Shown in pieces: positions 1 to 12,662 of a stretch of DNA of 64,000 nucleotides. The position numbers were made by a program, and so were the translations under genes. The stretch is from Nyssa sinensis (lineage: Eukaryota > Streptophyta > Magnoliopsida > Cornales > Nyssaceae), in assembly GCA_008638375.1 (NCBI GenBank), contig CM018047.1, positions 52,336,679-52,400,678 on the forward strand, written 5' to 3'. Below the pieces are notes generated by a model. It was not told the origin of the DNA. It made no database searches and saw nothing but the letters and a program-made list of their open reading frames with translations. Within the stretch, counting starts at the first letter, position 1, and every line of letters starts with the position of its first letter.

Positions 1-22
1 AGAAAACTAAACCAAGCCAACA

Positions 23-609
23 ATGAAGGTATAATTAACTTTTTCATATAAAAAGAAGTAACATCATATGTGTGTGTGTATATATAGAGTATTTCATGCA
101 AAAGACTCTATGCTAATTTGAATTGGGTTTGTTTATTTGGTTGCAGCAAACTATTGTCATCAGAGTGTCCATGAACAACCATAAGTGTCGCTCCAAAGCC
201 TTGAAGATTTCAGTTGGTATTTCAGGTAATTAACTACAAATTTCAGCACTATAGATGTACTTAAAGTTCATCTACATCTTGGTGATCAAAACTGTACACG
301 TTCTAATATAAATTATTTGTATATGTATGATTTGCAGGAGTGGACTCAGCAGCGCTAAAAGGGGATGACAAGAATCAGATAGAGGTAACCGGAGATGGGA
401 TCGACGTGGTTGAGCTTACTAAATTGATCCGCAAGAACGTGGGCCCTGCCGAGCTGATAAGCGTTGGCGAGAAGAAAGAGGAGAAGAAAGAAGAGAAGAA
501 AGAAGAGGTCCTAGGGCTGCCTCTGGTCTATTACCCTTATAGCGGAGGGATGTACCAAATCTCAGAGTATAGGGAATCCAGCCGTGATCCCGGGTGCTCA
601 ATTATGTGA
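23..609 (+). CDS. Heavy-metal-associated isoprenylated plant protein (HIPP)-like, three exons
   Basis: Exons 23-28, 147-225 and 338-609 join in frame through GT-AG introns to give 118 aa; the ATG at 23 encodes only Met-Lys before the first intron. Residues 3-70 read as a ferredoxin-like HMA fold, followed by a Lys/Glu-rich linker (GEKKEEKKEEKKEE) and the C-terminal CaaX box CSIM, a prenylation signal that in this family anchors the protein to membranes. HIPPs are plant metal-binding or metal-sensor-like proteins, also implicated in stress and pathogen responses. The usual MxCxxC metal site is degenerate here: the first Cys is Asn (M11-N-N-H-K-C16), so classical two-Cys metal binding is doubtful. 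The upstream promoter lies outside the window. Family assignment is firm; the exact subgroup is not. Confidence 0.88.
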
Positions 610-1908
610 GCTTGAAATGAAAAGGTTGAGATTGAAGGTGAAGCATCTTTCTCCCAAAAGCAGAGGAAATTGGAATTGCCTATGTGAGATTAAGTGTATG
701 GTTATATGGAAGTTTTAGGATACTCTGTTGTTAAAGGTTTGTATTTGGAGGAAGTTGATGCTTTATATCCATAAAGCAACTTACCAAAAAAAAATATCCA
801 TGAAGCACATATACAATAGTTCTATTTTTTCACTTTTAGAAATATTTATTGTAATAGGTTTCGTTGTCTATGGGAATGAAAATGACATTAAAAAATCCGT
901 TATGTATACTAATACTTTTTTAACCTTATTTCTCCCTCAAACATAGCAATGCATCATGGGGATAGTGGTGCAGTAGCTTGTAAGATATGGGTCTCAAATG
1001 TTTAGCATATCAAATTCAAGTATTTATTGTGCGTTCAACTTTTCATTCTTGTATTTTTCATGTTTTAAATGTTTTGTGTATTGTGAAGTCTGTGCATGTC
1101 TTTGGATTTTGTCTCTAATCCTACTTCAATTAACAATAATAGATATCAATGTCGAAGTTGTAAATTCAACAATTTGAAGATGGGTTGAAAAAGAGTGGCT
1201 AAACTGAGGATCAGAGTGCATTATTATATAAAATTCTGATACTGTTCCTTGTATTTCATGTGTGTGTGTGTGTATTTTTGTTAAGTTCAACAGTTCGATT
1301 TTTTCCTTCTGTTACAAAGATAGGATATCAGTTTTCTTGAACCTTTACGTTAAGGGAAACATAATTAAAATTCAATGGCTAAAATTCTTTTAAATAATCT
1401 ATATATTTCTTGCCCAGTTTATTTAGTGAGTTTATTTACAAAGAAAAGGTTTGAACGAGTGTGATCTTAACACATACATCATTCTATCTGTTATAATTTA
1501 TTTATATTGATGATGAGATGTTAAAATGTTGATACAATTGAGAACTAATGGACCTAGTGATGTGATGTGTTTAGTGGAATGGAACCAAATTCTTAGAATA
1601 GGACTGGACTCACATCGTTCAAATTTAATAAATACAGCCCCAAAAATACAAAACAAGAAGGCAATTGTTCATTCAGCCATACATACTGATATATATATAT
1701 ATATATATATGTTAAATTAGCACCCAAAAAGTGCGTTCCAATCATTTAAGAAAGAAAACAGTAAATAGTGAAACCATGGAATAAGAAGAATGGGTGAGCT
1801 TAGGGATAAATAGTAAATGGAATAAGAAGAATATAGGAACAAACATATGGTGAAACCATGGAAGGAGCCTCGGGTTCTTCCAATTTCAGGGTGATTCTTT
1901 TAGAATTT
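610..1908. other. Intergenic, AT-rich, no gene seen
   Basis: This is the 3' flank of the HIPP gene. I see only short open frames without similarity, a (GT)n tract near 1260 and a (TA)n microsatellite at 1689-1710. Confidence 0.6.
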
Positions 1909-2056
1909 GGAGTGTCTCCATTCGAGAGAGAAGAGAAAAAAAATAATTTTTCTTTTTTTAAAAATCTGTTTTAAAATAGTTAAAGAACTGTTTTTTTATC
2001 GTTCTCTCTCACAAATAGACAGTATATATCGGTTTCTCATGAAATAGAGACACTCT
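1909..2056. mobile_element. Small MITE-like inverted-repeat element
   Basis: The left end GGAGTGTCTCCATT is matched at the right end by the reverse complement of AATAGAGACACTCT, with looser pairing continuing inward for about ten more bases. Roughly 148 bp, non-coding, very AT-rich in the middle. No clear target duplication was identified, so borders are approximate. Confidence 0.45.
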
Positions 2057-2110
2057 TAACCCATTCACTTAATCCATGAAATCATTGGTGAAAGTTTTTA
2101 TTTAGTTTTT

Positions 2111-2625
2111 GGAGCATCTCTAACTCACAACCTTCAAATTCATCTTCATTTTAACATATTCTTTAAATTTGAAGATGATAAGTTCCAAATTTTTATATTT
2201 TCACTCCAACTATATCAATTTTTAATCACTATTCATTTTTTAAATCTCATTTTTTTATATTTTTAATTTGAATTAAATGTTAGCAGTTTAATTGTTATTA
2301 AAATCTTTAATGGTGGTGAGACAATTTTTTCACCACAAAAAAAATTAATTTCAAAATAAATAAATAATAATTAAAATAGAAAAAAATTATTTTAAATTTT
2401 AAATAATATAAAATAATTAATTATCTATTGAGAGTATTATAAAAATAATTAGTAGGTGAATATTGCATGAATAATGATTTGAAGGATGAATAGTGAACAT
2501 TCAAATTTGAAGATCAAAACTGAAAACATTATTCACATCTTCAAATTTGTTAAAATATGAACATAGGATGGAGAACACTTTTTGTTTTCCCATTGTCAAA
2601 TTTGAAGGTGGCTTGGAGATGCTCT
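2111..2625. mobile_element. MITE with terminal inverted repeats GGAGCATCTC / GAGATGCTCT
   Basis: Terminal inverted repeats GGAGCATCTC at 2111-2120 and GAGATGCTCT at 2616-2625 enclose about 515 bp of AT-rich sequence. The arms also pair further in, with copies of TTCAAATTTGAAG near both ends. Short length, lack of coding capacity and imperfect palindromic arms are the MITE pattern. The target duplication is not clear, so the superfamily is left open. Confidence 0.6.
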
Positions 2626-3779
2626 TACAAGAGTTTGGAAAAAAAGTAGAGGCAAAAATGGAGTTTTAAATAAGACCGGAGCCAGAATTTTTGTTGGGGG
2701 GGGGGGGGGTGTAAAATTTTAGGGAGGAATATTTTTTTTTTTTAATTTGGGGTGGGGATTTGAAGAAAAAATATTTTATTCTCAAAATTGAAGGGGGGTT
2801 TAGATGTAAATTTTTTCTTTTTACCAATTTTGGAAGGAATAGGTCTTTATTCTCAAAATTAGAAGAAGATTTAAATGTAAAATGTTTTTTTTGTTGTTAC
2901 AAAATTCAGCTCCCCGTCCTAAGTCTTGATGTAGTTCTGTACTTAGTTTTAAATCAAGGGTTTTACGGTGAACAATAACAGTCATATTGGAAAGATAACA
3001 CAAGTAAATTTGAGTCAGTTTCAAGTTTGGTTTTGACTAATGAGTTTTAGTTGAACGAAGTTGTTTTAATCAATTGAGTAGACATACCAAGTTGAGCTAT
3101 TGGGCCAATTTGGTTTAAATAGAAGAGACAATTATGACTCAGTCATTTATTTGAGGTGAAATTAGGATTCAATTTGTAGCACAAGAAAATTTAGTAAAAA
3201 GTTTATCTTTACATGCTAAATGATAAAGAAATAAAAATATTAAAAATAAATTAACTTTATATCTTTCACTTTTTATATGACAAAAATATCATTTCAAAAG
3301 TAAAGAAAATTAATACAAATACCCATAGGTATTCAACCAAAATCAATTTGCAATCTCTGCGTAAAAAATCAATCAACCCTATTTGGTTCATCAAAATTCA
3401 TCTCCATTGCTCATTCATTAATTGTTTCCATCGTCTCCGACCACGATGCCGTCATCGTTGCCATTGTCGTCATCGTTTGTTCGTCTATCATGGGTTACTT
3501 CCATAAACAGGTAAAGAACTCTCTCTTTCTCCTCTCTTCTCTCTCTGTTTGTCTCTTGTTTAAACTTTTTGGGAGGGTTAGGGTTTATTTTCGTGCAGTG
3601 AACATTAGATTTTAAGATAAATTTGATTTTGTTATAATTTACAACTTTTTCTCTCTCAAGTTCATATTTTTAATTCCCAAACTTTCATACCTTTATGTAT
3701 TTCATAAAGGTTGATGTTTATTTTATAGTATTTCATTTTTAGTTCAAATATGTTTATTTTTAAAACTAAAATCTTTTTT
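2626..3779. other. Intergenic, with a 14-G run
   Basis: Holds a G homopolymer at 2696-2709 inside a decayed repeat. Near 3444 a short ATG frame (about 23 codons) runs into a GTAAAG donor-like site at 3512, but no continuation was found. Otherwise nothing recognisable. Confidence 0.45.
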
Positions 3780-5127
3780 TTTTTTTCTGAATCTGGTGCA
3801 ACAATCAAAACGTTTGTGAGCAACTCACTAAAACATACTGTGCAACCTCCACAACCATAAGATGCAACATTCATAATATTGTGAACCAATTTGAATATGA
3901 ATTATTTTTTTAAACTTGTTACAACCCTCATAACATTAAGGAACAAAATACAATTACATTTTTTTATTTTTATATTGTTGTTTTCATGCGTTTGGGGTAT
4001 TCATGAGCTCCCAATTTTTTTAATAGATAATCTCTTAATTAATCAAGCAAAATGGAAAAATACAATATTGAATAACACTTTGTACCCACTAGAAAGTTCT
4101 TGGCCAATAACAAACACCAACAATAATTTTATTGGATTGGTGGGCTTATGAAAGATTGCATTTGTAATTATGAGTAAAGCTTTATAAAGAAAATATCTTA
4201 GACATTTGAGAACCTTGATATAAGATTTATGTGTTGTCAAATGCATAAGGTAAGGGTTGTATTGGTAATCATAGTATTTTGATTTAGAATTTTAAATCTA
4301 TGATTGATTAGTCTTACTTACCTTTTGAAATGATTTAGGATGTTGGTAGCCAATCATTTTTTTGTGTGGTATGACCCTTATAATATTGTGAGTGTGGAAA
4401 GCAAGTCATCAATAACTTAAGCAAATATCCAGAAATTAGAGAATGAGGTAGGGAAGAACATGGCTGAGAGAACCAACAATCAATAGAGATGGAGAGCTTG
4501 TAAACCATTGCCAGAGAAAAGAGAAAGAATATTACCAAGTTGAAGAAAAAATTTAGGAAGTGTCAAAACAAAATGACAATCTATTAGTACTGTGCAATTT
4601 TTCTTAGATGATTACTGGACTAACAATTGCTATTTTTTTGTATTATCCTCGAATTGAGAAAAAGAGTTGTTTAATGTAATTGTCATAGCCTGTATTAGAT
4701 CTTATGAAAAAAATCTTTTGCAATAGTGTTTTGTAATAATATTAAGACTTTAGTTTGTAAAGAATGGTTAAATCTCTATTTGTGATGGACAATGGATGTA
4801 ATAACTTTTGTATTGTGTATATTTTAATTTTTTATAGTTTTTACGATATCTTGCAATTCAAACTTTCATACGTTATAAACCAAGTTGAATATGACTATTT
4901 TTATAAATCTGGTGCATCCTCACAACATTAAGGAGTAACTCTCTAAAATATAAGGTGCAACTTACACAATATTTAGTGCAATTTACATAACACTGTGCTT
5001 AAGTGAAAATATGAGTGTTTTACTGAATCAAGGTACAACCGTCACAACGTTAAGTAGCAATTCTCTAAAATATAGGTGCAACTTACACAATGTTTGGTGC
5101 AACTTACTTAATACTGTATACAAGCCA
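3780..5127. repeat. Diverged GTGCAAC/CACAACATTAAGG repeat, partly tandem
   Basis: Two adjacent copies, about 4919-4995 and 5040-5117, share CTCTAAAATATA, GGTGCAACTTACACAAT and a terminal ATACTGT or ACACTGT, with a period near 121 bp. Related diverged pieces lie at 3800-3950 (GTGCAACCTCCACAACC, CTCATAACATTAAGGAAC). This looks like decayed satellite-like or transposon internal sequence; no coding. Confidence 0.5.
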
Positions 5128-6749
5128 TTTAAATCTAGTGCAACTCTTTAATATTTATATCAAAATAAACAAATTATTTACTTTGGTCCAAATGTTTCAA
5201 AAATTTACAGCAAAAATTTAACTGTAATACATATTGTATTCATATATTCATTAAGTTAACAAAAAATAAAAGAATTAATGGGTTTATCAATTAGTCATAT
5301 TTTTTCATGACTCCTACACATGTATCATCAAAAGAAATAGTAACCTTGTTACAACATCCAATCATTTACAACCACTTGATAAGCAAGATCATACAGATTG
5401 TGAATATAAAACAAGAGAAAATGAGAAATGAAAGTGTCATGTGATTCTATTACGGCTGCTGTTACAACTATAGATGTAAGAGTAGGTGGTGCAATTAGAA
5501 TGGAAAGAGGATCTGGTGAAAGAGCAAGCGGAAATGCAGCTTCTCTTTTGTCATCCCTTTCTATCTCGCCTAAATAATTCCCAATGTCCCTCTATAACTT
5601 TGAAATGCGTGTGGGAACCATTATAAAAGACTGTCGGTCTCGTACAAAATTTGAGTATGTTTCGTTAGCAAGTGTGTAACTCGGGTAAGATAAAAAATGG
5701 CACCGAGAATATCCATATACTTGGGCATTACATGCAGCCCCAATTTGTGTATATTATTAGATTCCTTCCAAACGAATACACATACCACTTTTGTATATTT
5801 ATCATTATTCTATGCATGAATAAAATAATTAGTTTATAAATTAACATATATAAATTAAAAAAATTCTAGATATCTATATATAGAGTGCGTGTGTATCCTA
5901 ATTTCTCAAGATCTTTTATAAAAAATAAGAGCAAAAGTATTAAGTTTTTTAAATTTTTGAGAGGATCATGATCACTCCTAACCCTCTTGATTGGCATAGA
6001 TATTTAAGGAATCTCCTTTAAATACACAAAGTGACATTTGAGAAAACTATTTCATAATTACTTTTTGCAATGCATATGTTTTTTGAAAGTAAAACCAACA
6101 CAAATTAGTCAAATAGCGATACATGCTTTCGGAAAAATGAAAAATGATAATTATATATATATATATATGCATATGTTTTAACCAGATTATGAATATATAT
6201 ATATATATATAAATTATTCTTACACTAGTTAATTGCTTATCTCTAGAATATGCATAAAACTTTCTAAAACCCATCCCAAAGACTACAAATGACCATGCTC
6301 ACAATTTTTTGTGGGGTCCTCCTCTTCCTTGGCTAGTCACAGTATTTATTTCTTTATAATAAAAAAAACAAGATTATAAATGAAGATATATGGCCTCTAA
6401 ACCCTTCTCCTTTTTGAATTCAAAGATGTAGTTATATTATTATATCCACATCCTTTTTTTTTTTTTGAGTTAATAGTCTCAAATCCTTATACAGATACTT
6501 TATTATTGTAAGATCTAACTATTTTCTTATTTAAAGATGTAGGATAGTTAGGCTCTTTTTTTTTTTTAACATAGGTCCTTTTTGTTGATGTGGTAGTTCT
6601 TCTTCTTTTTAAATTGACAATAATACCCCATACTCAACCATCCCACAACTAAACCCTACGTCCCTTTCTTCTCGTACTCTCTCTTTTCCCTCTCTCTTTC
6701 CTCACTATATTCTCTTTCATTCGATGTATTCTCTATCTTCTCTATCCCT
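5128..6749. other. Intergenic, AT-rich, no gene supported
   Basis: Contains (TA)n microsatellites at about 6152-6170 and 6192-6211 and T-rich tracts. A 49-codon frame at 5428-5577 (+) lacks any similarity I recognise and is not annotated. Confidence 0.5.
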
Positions 6750-9448
6750 TGTCACGACCCAAAATCCACCCTATGCGGATTAGGGGTCCGTGACCCGGGT
6801 CTGCGGCCCGTGGGCCGTTCCCCGCCCAAAAGGATCTGAAATGCTGGGTAAAGTTTTAACAAAAGTATTTCATAATCATTAAATTATCTGGTAGCGTAGT
6901 CAGGTCATCATTTAGATACATGCCAAAAGGACATAAGTGTTTAAAAGTACAGATCCTTAAAACACAAACTAACAGGACCGTGGTGACATGGGAGAGATTA
7001 AGACCTGTCAGTATTTAACTTAATACAAAACTCGCCAAAACAGCTACCAGTAACTAGCAGCGTCTAAATCCCTGGAGCGCCTGAGGGTTCCCCGACTTCT
7101 GTTGTCCTGAAAAATTTAAGGGAGGAGGGGTAAGCTAATAGCCCAATAAGTAATTTCCTGGCTTTAACGTGGGTTCGGGTTTTTCCAATGAAATGATAGA
7201 ATAAGGAATAACAGATAGCCAAATAGGCAATAATGAAGACGTAGCCAGTCACCAAAATGTGCAAAGTATCGACCCGAGGGTCCAAAAGGCATATCCCACA
7301 ATATAACACAAGAGTCAATAACAAAGCCAATTGAAATTGGGATCTGGCCTATCATGATGGGTTGTTGCCACAACAATACGTTAGCCAATCAAAGATATAC
7401 CATGCTTGCAATAATATGATCATTCATAGAGTATAAAATATGACCATTCAACAATGCAAAAACGTTAATATCGAAATCTAACAGAACAGATGCATAAACA
7501 GAACAGGGCCCGGCATACCCCTAGAACACGCATATTCAGCTCCGCCTCAGTTCCTCGGGCTTGCTGAAAAGCGTTAGAGCTCTTTTACTACAGAACATGT
7601 CCCGAAGGACACAACAGACCCCAAAGGGTCCACCCCGCATCTAGAAACAGATGGGCATTGTGACTGAGCACAACCCCGGGTACATACCGAATCTTATAAT
7701 CCAAAAACTTCCACACAGAATGTACAATCATGTGAAATAACCACAATCTCAATCAACGAGACAAGAGTATAGATCAACATAATTCAAGATGCATCACCAG
7801 ATCATGATGGTATAAATATGCTCAAATGTCAACAGATCAAGATCACAAAAGTTATAGGCAAGCAAGTCAAATTCGAAGTACAGACATGAATAATTGATCA
7901 CAAATCGATTGGCTTCAACGGAGAATCAAGTTCAATAGGTAGTGATAGAGTACAAATTTTGGCAGCATAAAAAGATAAATGTGACTGGCTGGAAAATAAC
8001 CCACATTAAAGCATAAGAGTTACTTACCTCAAAAATGACTCTCAGTAGTTCAACTAATTTAAGTCTCCTTCCCCTTTTCTTTTGACGTGCCTGTCAATTG
8101 AAAATAACTCAGTCTATAACTGTAATCGAACCATACTCGATATTCAAATATGCTAATCTTGGCTATCGGTATCTCGATTACTAATTTAGATGTCGTCATT
8201 GTATCCGGAACGTCAAATAAAATAAGTTTAGGCTTTTACGGATCTTAAATCGGACGTTCGGATTAAAAAGGGCAAAACTGTCATTTTGCACTTCACGTGT
8301 ATTTATTCTCGGGGCCTCTTTCATAATTTTGACTTCACCATTGGTTTCAAAAGGCTCGAGATAATAAAAATCGACTATTTATTTGCCTCATTTGGACTTC
8401 ATTAGACTCATTTTGAATTAGGGGCATTTTTGAAAAAATTAATATTTTATTAATTTTCTGGTTTGGGCAACATTGGTATTTCCTCAAAGTTTTGGAGCCG
8501 GTTTGCAATTCCCAGAGTTACGGTTTGAACCCACTGGTTCAGGGTTAAAAACCCTAACCGGTCTGAACCTCAACTAAACCGACCGGTTCAAATTTAAAAC
8601 TTAAAATTCAACCACAACGCGACACGCGTCACCACCCGTTTAAATCCGGTCGGGTCCCGACCCGATCCAGACCCGGACCCGGTCCCGTTTTGACCTAACA
8701 TGGCCCCCGACTTTTCGGTGGTCTTCTCCGGCGTGCTTCCGGCGCCGGCGTACGGACAGTGAGGTTTTCCTCACTGTTTCTCACGAGTTTCACGTCCATT
8801 TTTCAAGATTTTTGCACCAAAACATTTCTGGAACCTTAAGGGATGGATTAAAACTAGTTTTGGCCTCTAAACTCTCCTATTTTCCGACACCCAGCCCAGT
8901 TTTTCGGCGTTGCACCAGCAGGAGAATAATCGGCCATGGAATGGCCATTTCTCAACCGTTTTAAGTGATTCAAAGTGCATTAGGTTCCTGAGGTTTTTTT
9001 GTTTAATTTCTAATCTCAAAAGATTGATTAGATGAACACATCAATACTCACCATTGTTGACCGAAGCTAGATTTTCTAGTTTTTGGTTTTTTTCACGTTT
9101 TTGTATATCTAGTTCTAACATGCATCTATGATAGAATAAGAGAAAGATGTAAGAAATTAACGCTGATTCATACCTGTTTTGCATAGCTCCTCCAACTGCT
9201 TCAAATTGATTTTTTTCTTTCTCTCTACTGCTTTCTCTCTCTAAAATTTGCTGGTTCTATGCTTTTTCTCCACTATTTTTCCTTCCTTTGCTCAAGTTTC
9301 TCCCTGTGCTCACTGCCCCCTGAATTCTGCTTCACTTTTCTCTCTCTGATTTCCTCATCCCCACACAAAGATATGTATATACACTTTTATAATTATACTT
9401 ATATTTCTTGCCCTAATCACACTCAACCAAGTATGCTGACCACACTCC
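6750..9448. mobile_element. Left part of a very large LTR (TGTCACGACCC family), cut by assembly gap
   Basis: Begins TGTCACGACCC at 6750 and runs without coding sequence to the gap. It is homologous, block by block, to the element at 33762-39394. Shared blocks include the one around 8205-8330 (GGACGTTCGGATTAAAAAGG) versus 37185-37320, and a CT-rich stretch before the end (9200-9300 versus 38870-38960). The second copy is bounded by TG...CA and a 5-bp target duplication, so this is most simply the same LTR type with its right end lost at the gap. At least 2.7 kb is present. Confidence 0.55.
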
Positions 9449-9548
9449 NNNNNNNNNNNNNNNNNNNNNNNNNNNNNNNNNNNNNNNNNNNNNNNNNNNN
9501 NNNNNNNNNNNNNNNNNNNNNNNNNNNNNNNNNNNNNNNNNNNNNNNN
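9449..9548. other. Assembly gap (exactly 100 N)
   Basis: One hundred Ns, the conventional size for a gap of unknown length. The left flank is the large LTR; the right flank is already inside exon 3 of a Tat antisense gene. The 5' LTR and gag-pol of that Tat element are therefore missing here or never assembled. Confidence 0.97.
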
Positions 9549-11560
9549 ATCCAGATCTGGATACACAACTCGAATTCGGTTGATACATGACTGATAACCG
9601 GCATCTGACAACTCCTTTCCCATGGACATCAGGAGCCCCATCATACTGGCTTTGGTTGCCTCCTTTGTAGCAACCTTAGCCTCTTCAATCTTCTTTATTT
9701 CGGATGCCTCGGCCTCCTTAAACTTTTCTTTCAGCTCAGCTACGTTCTCAGTCAGCTTTGTCCTCTGAGATATCAAGGACTCTGTGCCTTTCCTCGCCAA
9801 CATAAGCTCTTTTTTGAACTCTGAACATTGTGCTTCGGATGACTTAATTTTGGCTTGGGATATCTCGAGCTCAGACTGCGACTTCTTCAAAGACGTCTGG
9901 GCAATCTTTATGTCTGACTGAGCAGTCAAAAGTACTGCCTTCGTGGCCTTTAGTTCTGACTGGGTGGTTTTTAGCTCGGACTGGGTGGTCTTCAGCTCAG
10001 ATTGAGCTATTTGTAGTTCATCTTTCAGCCCAGTAAGATGTTGAAGTTGATCATCGCGATCCATTAACATACCCACCGCTCGCAAACCCTATCAACATAA
10101 AGATGGAGATTAGAATTAAGTTTCACGCAAATACAGAATAAAAACAAAAATAAAAACACTTACCCTGGTATAACCTAGCATCAGATCACCCAAGGTACGC
10201 CTTGTGCTTTGGTCTGGAAACCCAGGAGGGAGGGCCGCTTTTAAGGCCAATTTTATTGCCTCTGTACCCGACGAAGCCTCGGAAGGATGCAAAGGAGCTA
10301 TGTTAGCCCTATCCGATCTGACGGATTGTCCACCAGGGACCTTATTCCCTGCCTCTCCCATCTCGGCAGGCCTTGGAGCCTCAGTAGAGGCAGGAACCTC
10401 TTCAGTCCCACACGTTTCACTCACCGGCCTGACATCGGCACCCATGTCTTCGGTAGTTTGGGGCACCTCCTCAGGAGTAGGATTGGAGGTAGCAGGGCGA
10501 GGCGCCTCCCGTTTGGCCCGCGATATCAATCTTCTCTTCTTCTTGACCGGCGGGGCTTCAGAGGAAACGGATGGCTCTCCAACCTTCGATTTACTAGAAG
10601 GGTCCCCGACCTTCGGCTTGCTGAGAGGAGGGACACAAGCGGCCAAGATGTTCTTCTTGATTGCTGCGGCCTCCTCCTTAGTTAGACCAGCATCCATCAG
10701 GTTCTTTGGTGATAGAATCAGGTAATGCGGCCGAAGAACTGGCTTGAGCAGACGTCGGTAGCGATCTTCAATTTCTGGAGTAAACTCTGCTTTCTTCCAC
10801 TTCCCACTATCTGCAAACCAACGTATCATATAAACTGTTAGTTACTTCAGTTATATCTAAAAATACTGAACTCTCAACCTATAAATCCTCTAAAATACTC
10901 ACCCTTGGGCCCGGAATGCCGAGGGAAAAGGCTCATCTGACCTTCATAATCTTCTCGCTCCCAACCTCCTCCAACAAAGAAATACCATTTTTTCCATGTT
11001 TTGTTGGAGGACGGTACTGAATTCAGAGGTCTAAACATCTGATCGAAGCAAGCATAATAGAGGCCCTCAGCAGTCAGATGCTTTAGTTCCATCTGACTCC
11101 GAATAAGATCCAGATCAATGTGGACCTTATTCAAGTGACCTAAAACTATAAAAGCTAAAAGCTGCCTCCAGCTATTTATATTAAGCTCGGCAGGGCAGAT
11201 ATTGTACCAAGTAAAAAACTCTATGAAAAGAGGGTGGAAAGGAAAACAAATACCCATCTCGAACCATTCGAGATAGGCACAGATTTCCCCCCTTTTTATA
11301 TCAGAGGGACGGTCTGTAGGTTTTGGGACCCTACAGGTTATATTTTTTGGGAAGCTAAATTTTTTCAGAATTGATTTTAACATGCCTTTTGTTACGGCAC
11401 TTGCTCTCTCCTCTCTAGTGGATATATTAATCTCTCCATCACTAGAATCTACAATATTCTTAGAAGAAGGGGAAGATTCAGCATTAGACGGTTGAGAAGG
11501 ACCCTCCTCACCGATGGTAGCACACTCGATTCTCACTCCCTCTGTATTTGGATCAGACAT
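9549..11560 (-). CDS. Tat retrotransposon antisense extra gene (Transposase_28-like), 3' end lost in gap
   Basis: Minus-strand gene with exons 11560-10903, 10810-10164 and 10088 into the gap; GT-AG junctions keep the frame. Exon 1 starts MSDPNTEG and carries the conserved block resembling the Pfam 'putative gypsy type transposon' domain (motifs CRVPKPTDRPSD, GEICAYLEWFE, NSWRQLL, KTWKKWYFFVGGGWERE). Exon 2 is low-complexity with a basic KKKRRLISRAKR nuclear-localisation-like patch. Exon 3 is a long coiled coil with repeated QSELK units. Exon 1 has exactly the same length (658 nt) and phase as exon 1 of the homologous gene at 47304-49418. Extra ORFs at this position are known from the Tat lineage; their function is not established. 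No internal stop is seen up to the gap. Confidence 0.82.
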
Positions 11561-12103
11561 GATCAAGGGATAAAAAAAAAAAAAAAAAAGAAGAAAGAAA
11601 ACGGGATCGGGAAGAACGTAGAATAAAATGAAAAAGGGAAAAAGGAGAAAGAATCGGGAAGGATGTAAATAAAGGAGAAAAAGAAGAGAAGGAGAGTAAA
11701 AATTACCAGGTAAAGAAGAGAAAATGTTGTCTAGAACAATGGAAGTCTCGAGCTTGCCGGAAGCAGTAACTATTCTCTCATAAACCACTCGACCGTGTGA
11801 GAAAGGCAAAACGGATTTCAAATAAAAATTCATACTGTTTATAAACAGATGCAGCATTAAATGTTTCACACAAAACGGTACGAACATCCGTTCAAAATCT
11901 CGAAACCATTAAATTAGACGGCTGTATTAATCAATTACTCCAATTCCCAAAATTAAAAATGCCCGTAGTAATTATTTCTGACGGCTACTAAAAAAACCCC
12001 TCGTAAAATGGTTCAAACGGCCATACACGTCAGCCCTCATAAAAAACCCTAAAAACCAAAGTTCTGTACAGGATACAGAACTAAGGCTTCAGGGGGGAGT
12101 AAC

Positions 12104-12662
12104 TGATACGTCATAAAAGGATTCTACTTACATCAAGTGATTTAAACATGTACCAAAAGGGTAAGTCTATTTATATATATATATCTACTCGCGAAGGGTA
12201 TACCGAGGTCAATCTCGGTATACCGACATCGGAATAATGAAATGTAGAAGAGACAAAAAGAATGATGGAAAACTCATGATTTTCCTGCTATAGCCTGACA
12301 GGCGGTGAGCCCTAGCCCTGCCAAAAGGAGATACAGGTTTGATAACCAGTTCTACACATACACGTGTAAAGGGAGCCGTGAATTTGGAAAGTTAAATGTG
12401 AACAGAATACCCACCGCCTGTCAGAAGACAAACTCACCGCTTCTCCATTCTATAAATTCCCCTGAAGAAGGTATGAAAAAAGGGATCTGCATCTAAATTA
12501 TTTTTTGATTAAAGAGCCAAACCTTTGATCAAATAAAAGGAGACTAATTTAACTATCGGAGAGGTTACCATCAGAACCTTTTCCGGTGGCTTTTTACGTA
12601 TCATTTTTTTTCAGGCAAACGGTGACGGACAGTTCCATGACGAGCCAAAATCAGCTGCATCA
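12104..12662 (+). repeat. Tat element 3' LTR (559 bp)
   Basis: Starts TGATACGTCATAAAA right after the polypurine tract and ends CTGCATCA, the same ends as the 534-bp LTRs at 40054 and 49918. It shares with them a near-palindrome in U3 (TATACCGAGGT / ATCTCGGTATA around 12195-12220), the block CCTGACAGGCGGTGAGCCC and the GTGGCTTTTTAC block near the 3' end. Confidence 0.88.

Larger units (their letters stand above)
9549..12662 (+). mobile_element. 3' portion of a Tat-lineage Ty3/gypsy retrotransposon
   Basis: Contains, in order, an antisense extra gene, a spacer, a polypurine tract (AGGGGGGAGTAAC, 12091-12103) and a 3' LTR (12104-12662). The arrangement matches the right half of the complete element at 40054-50451, but the sequence is clearly another subfamily. 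The body left of 9549 is hidden by the gap. The 5 bases after the LTR (CATGT) would be the target duplication but cannot be checked. Confidence 0.88.

Noticed and set aside
3444..3512. Short ATG frame (MPSSLPLSSSF...) ending at a GTAAAG donor-like site
   Set aside because: No downstream exon was found and the following region is a decayed repeat; a chance first exon cannot be excluded but is not supported.
10204..10725. 173-codon plus-strand open frame
   Set aside because: It is the antisense shadow of exon 2 of the Tat extra gene, which has domain similarity and splice sites on the minus strand.
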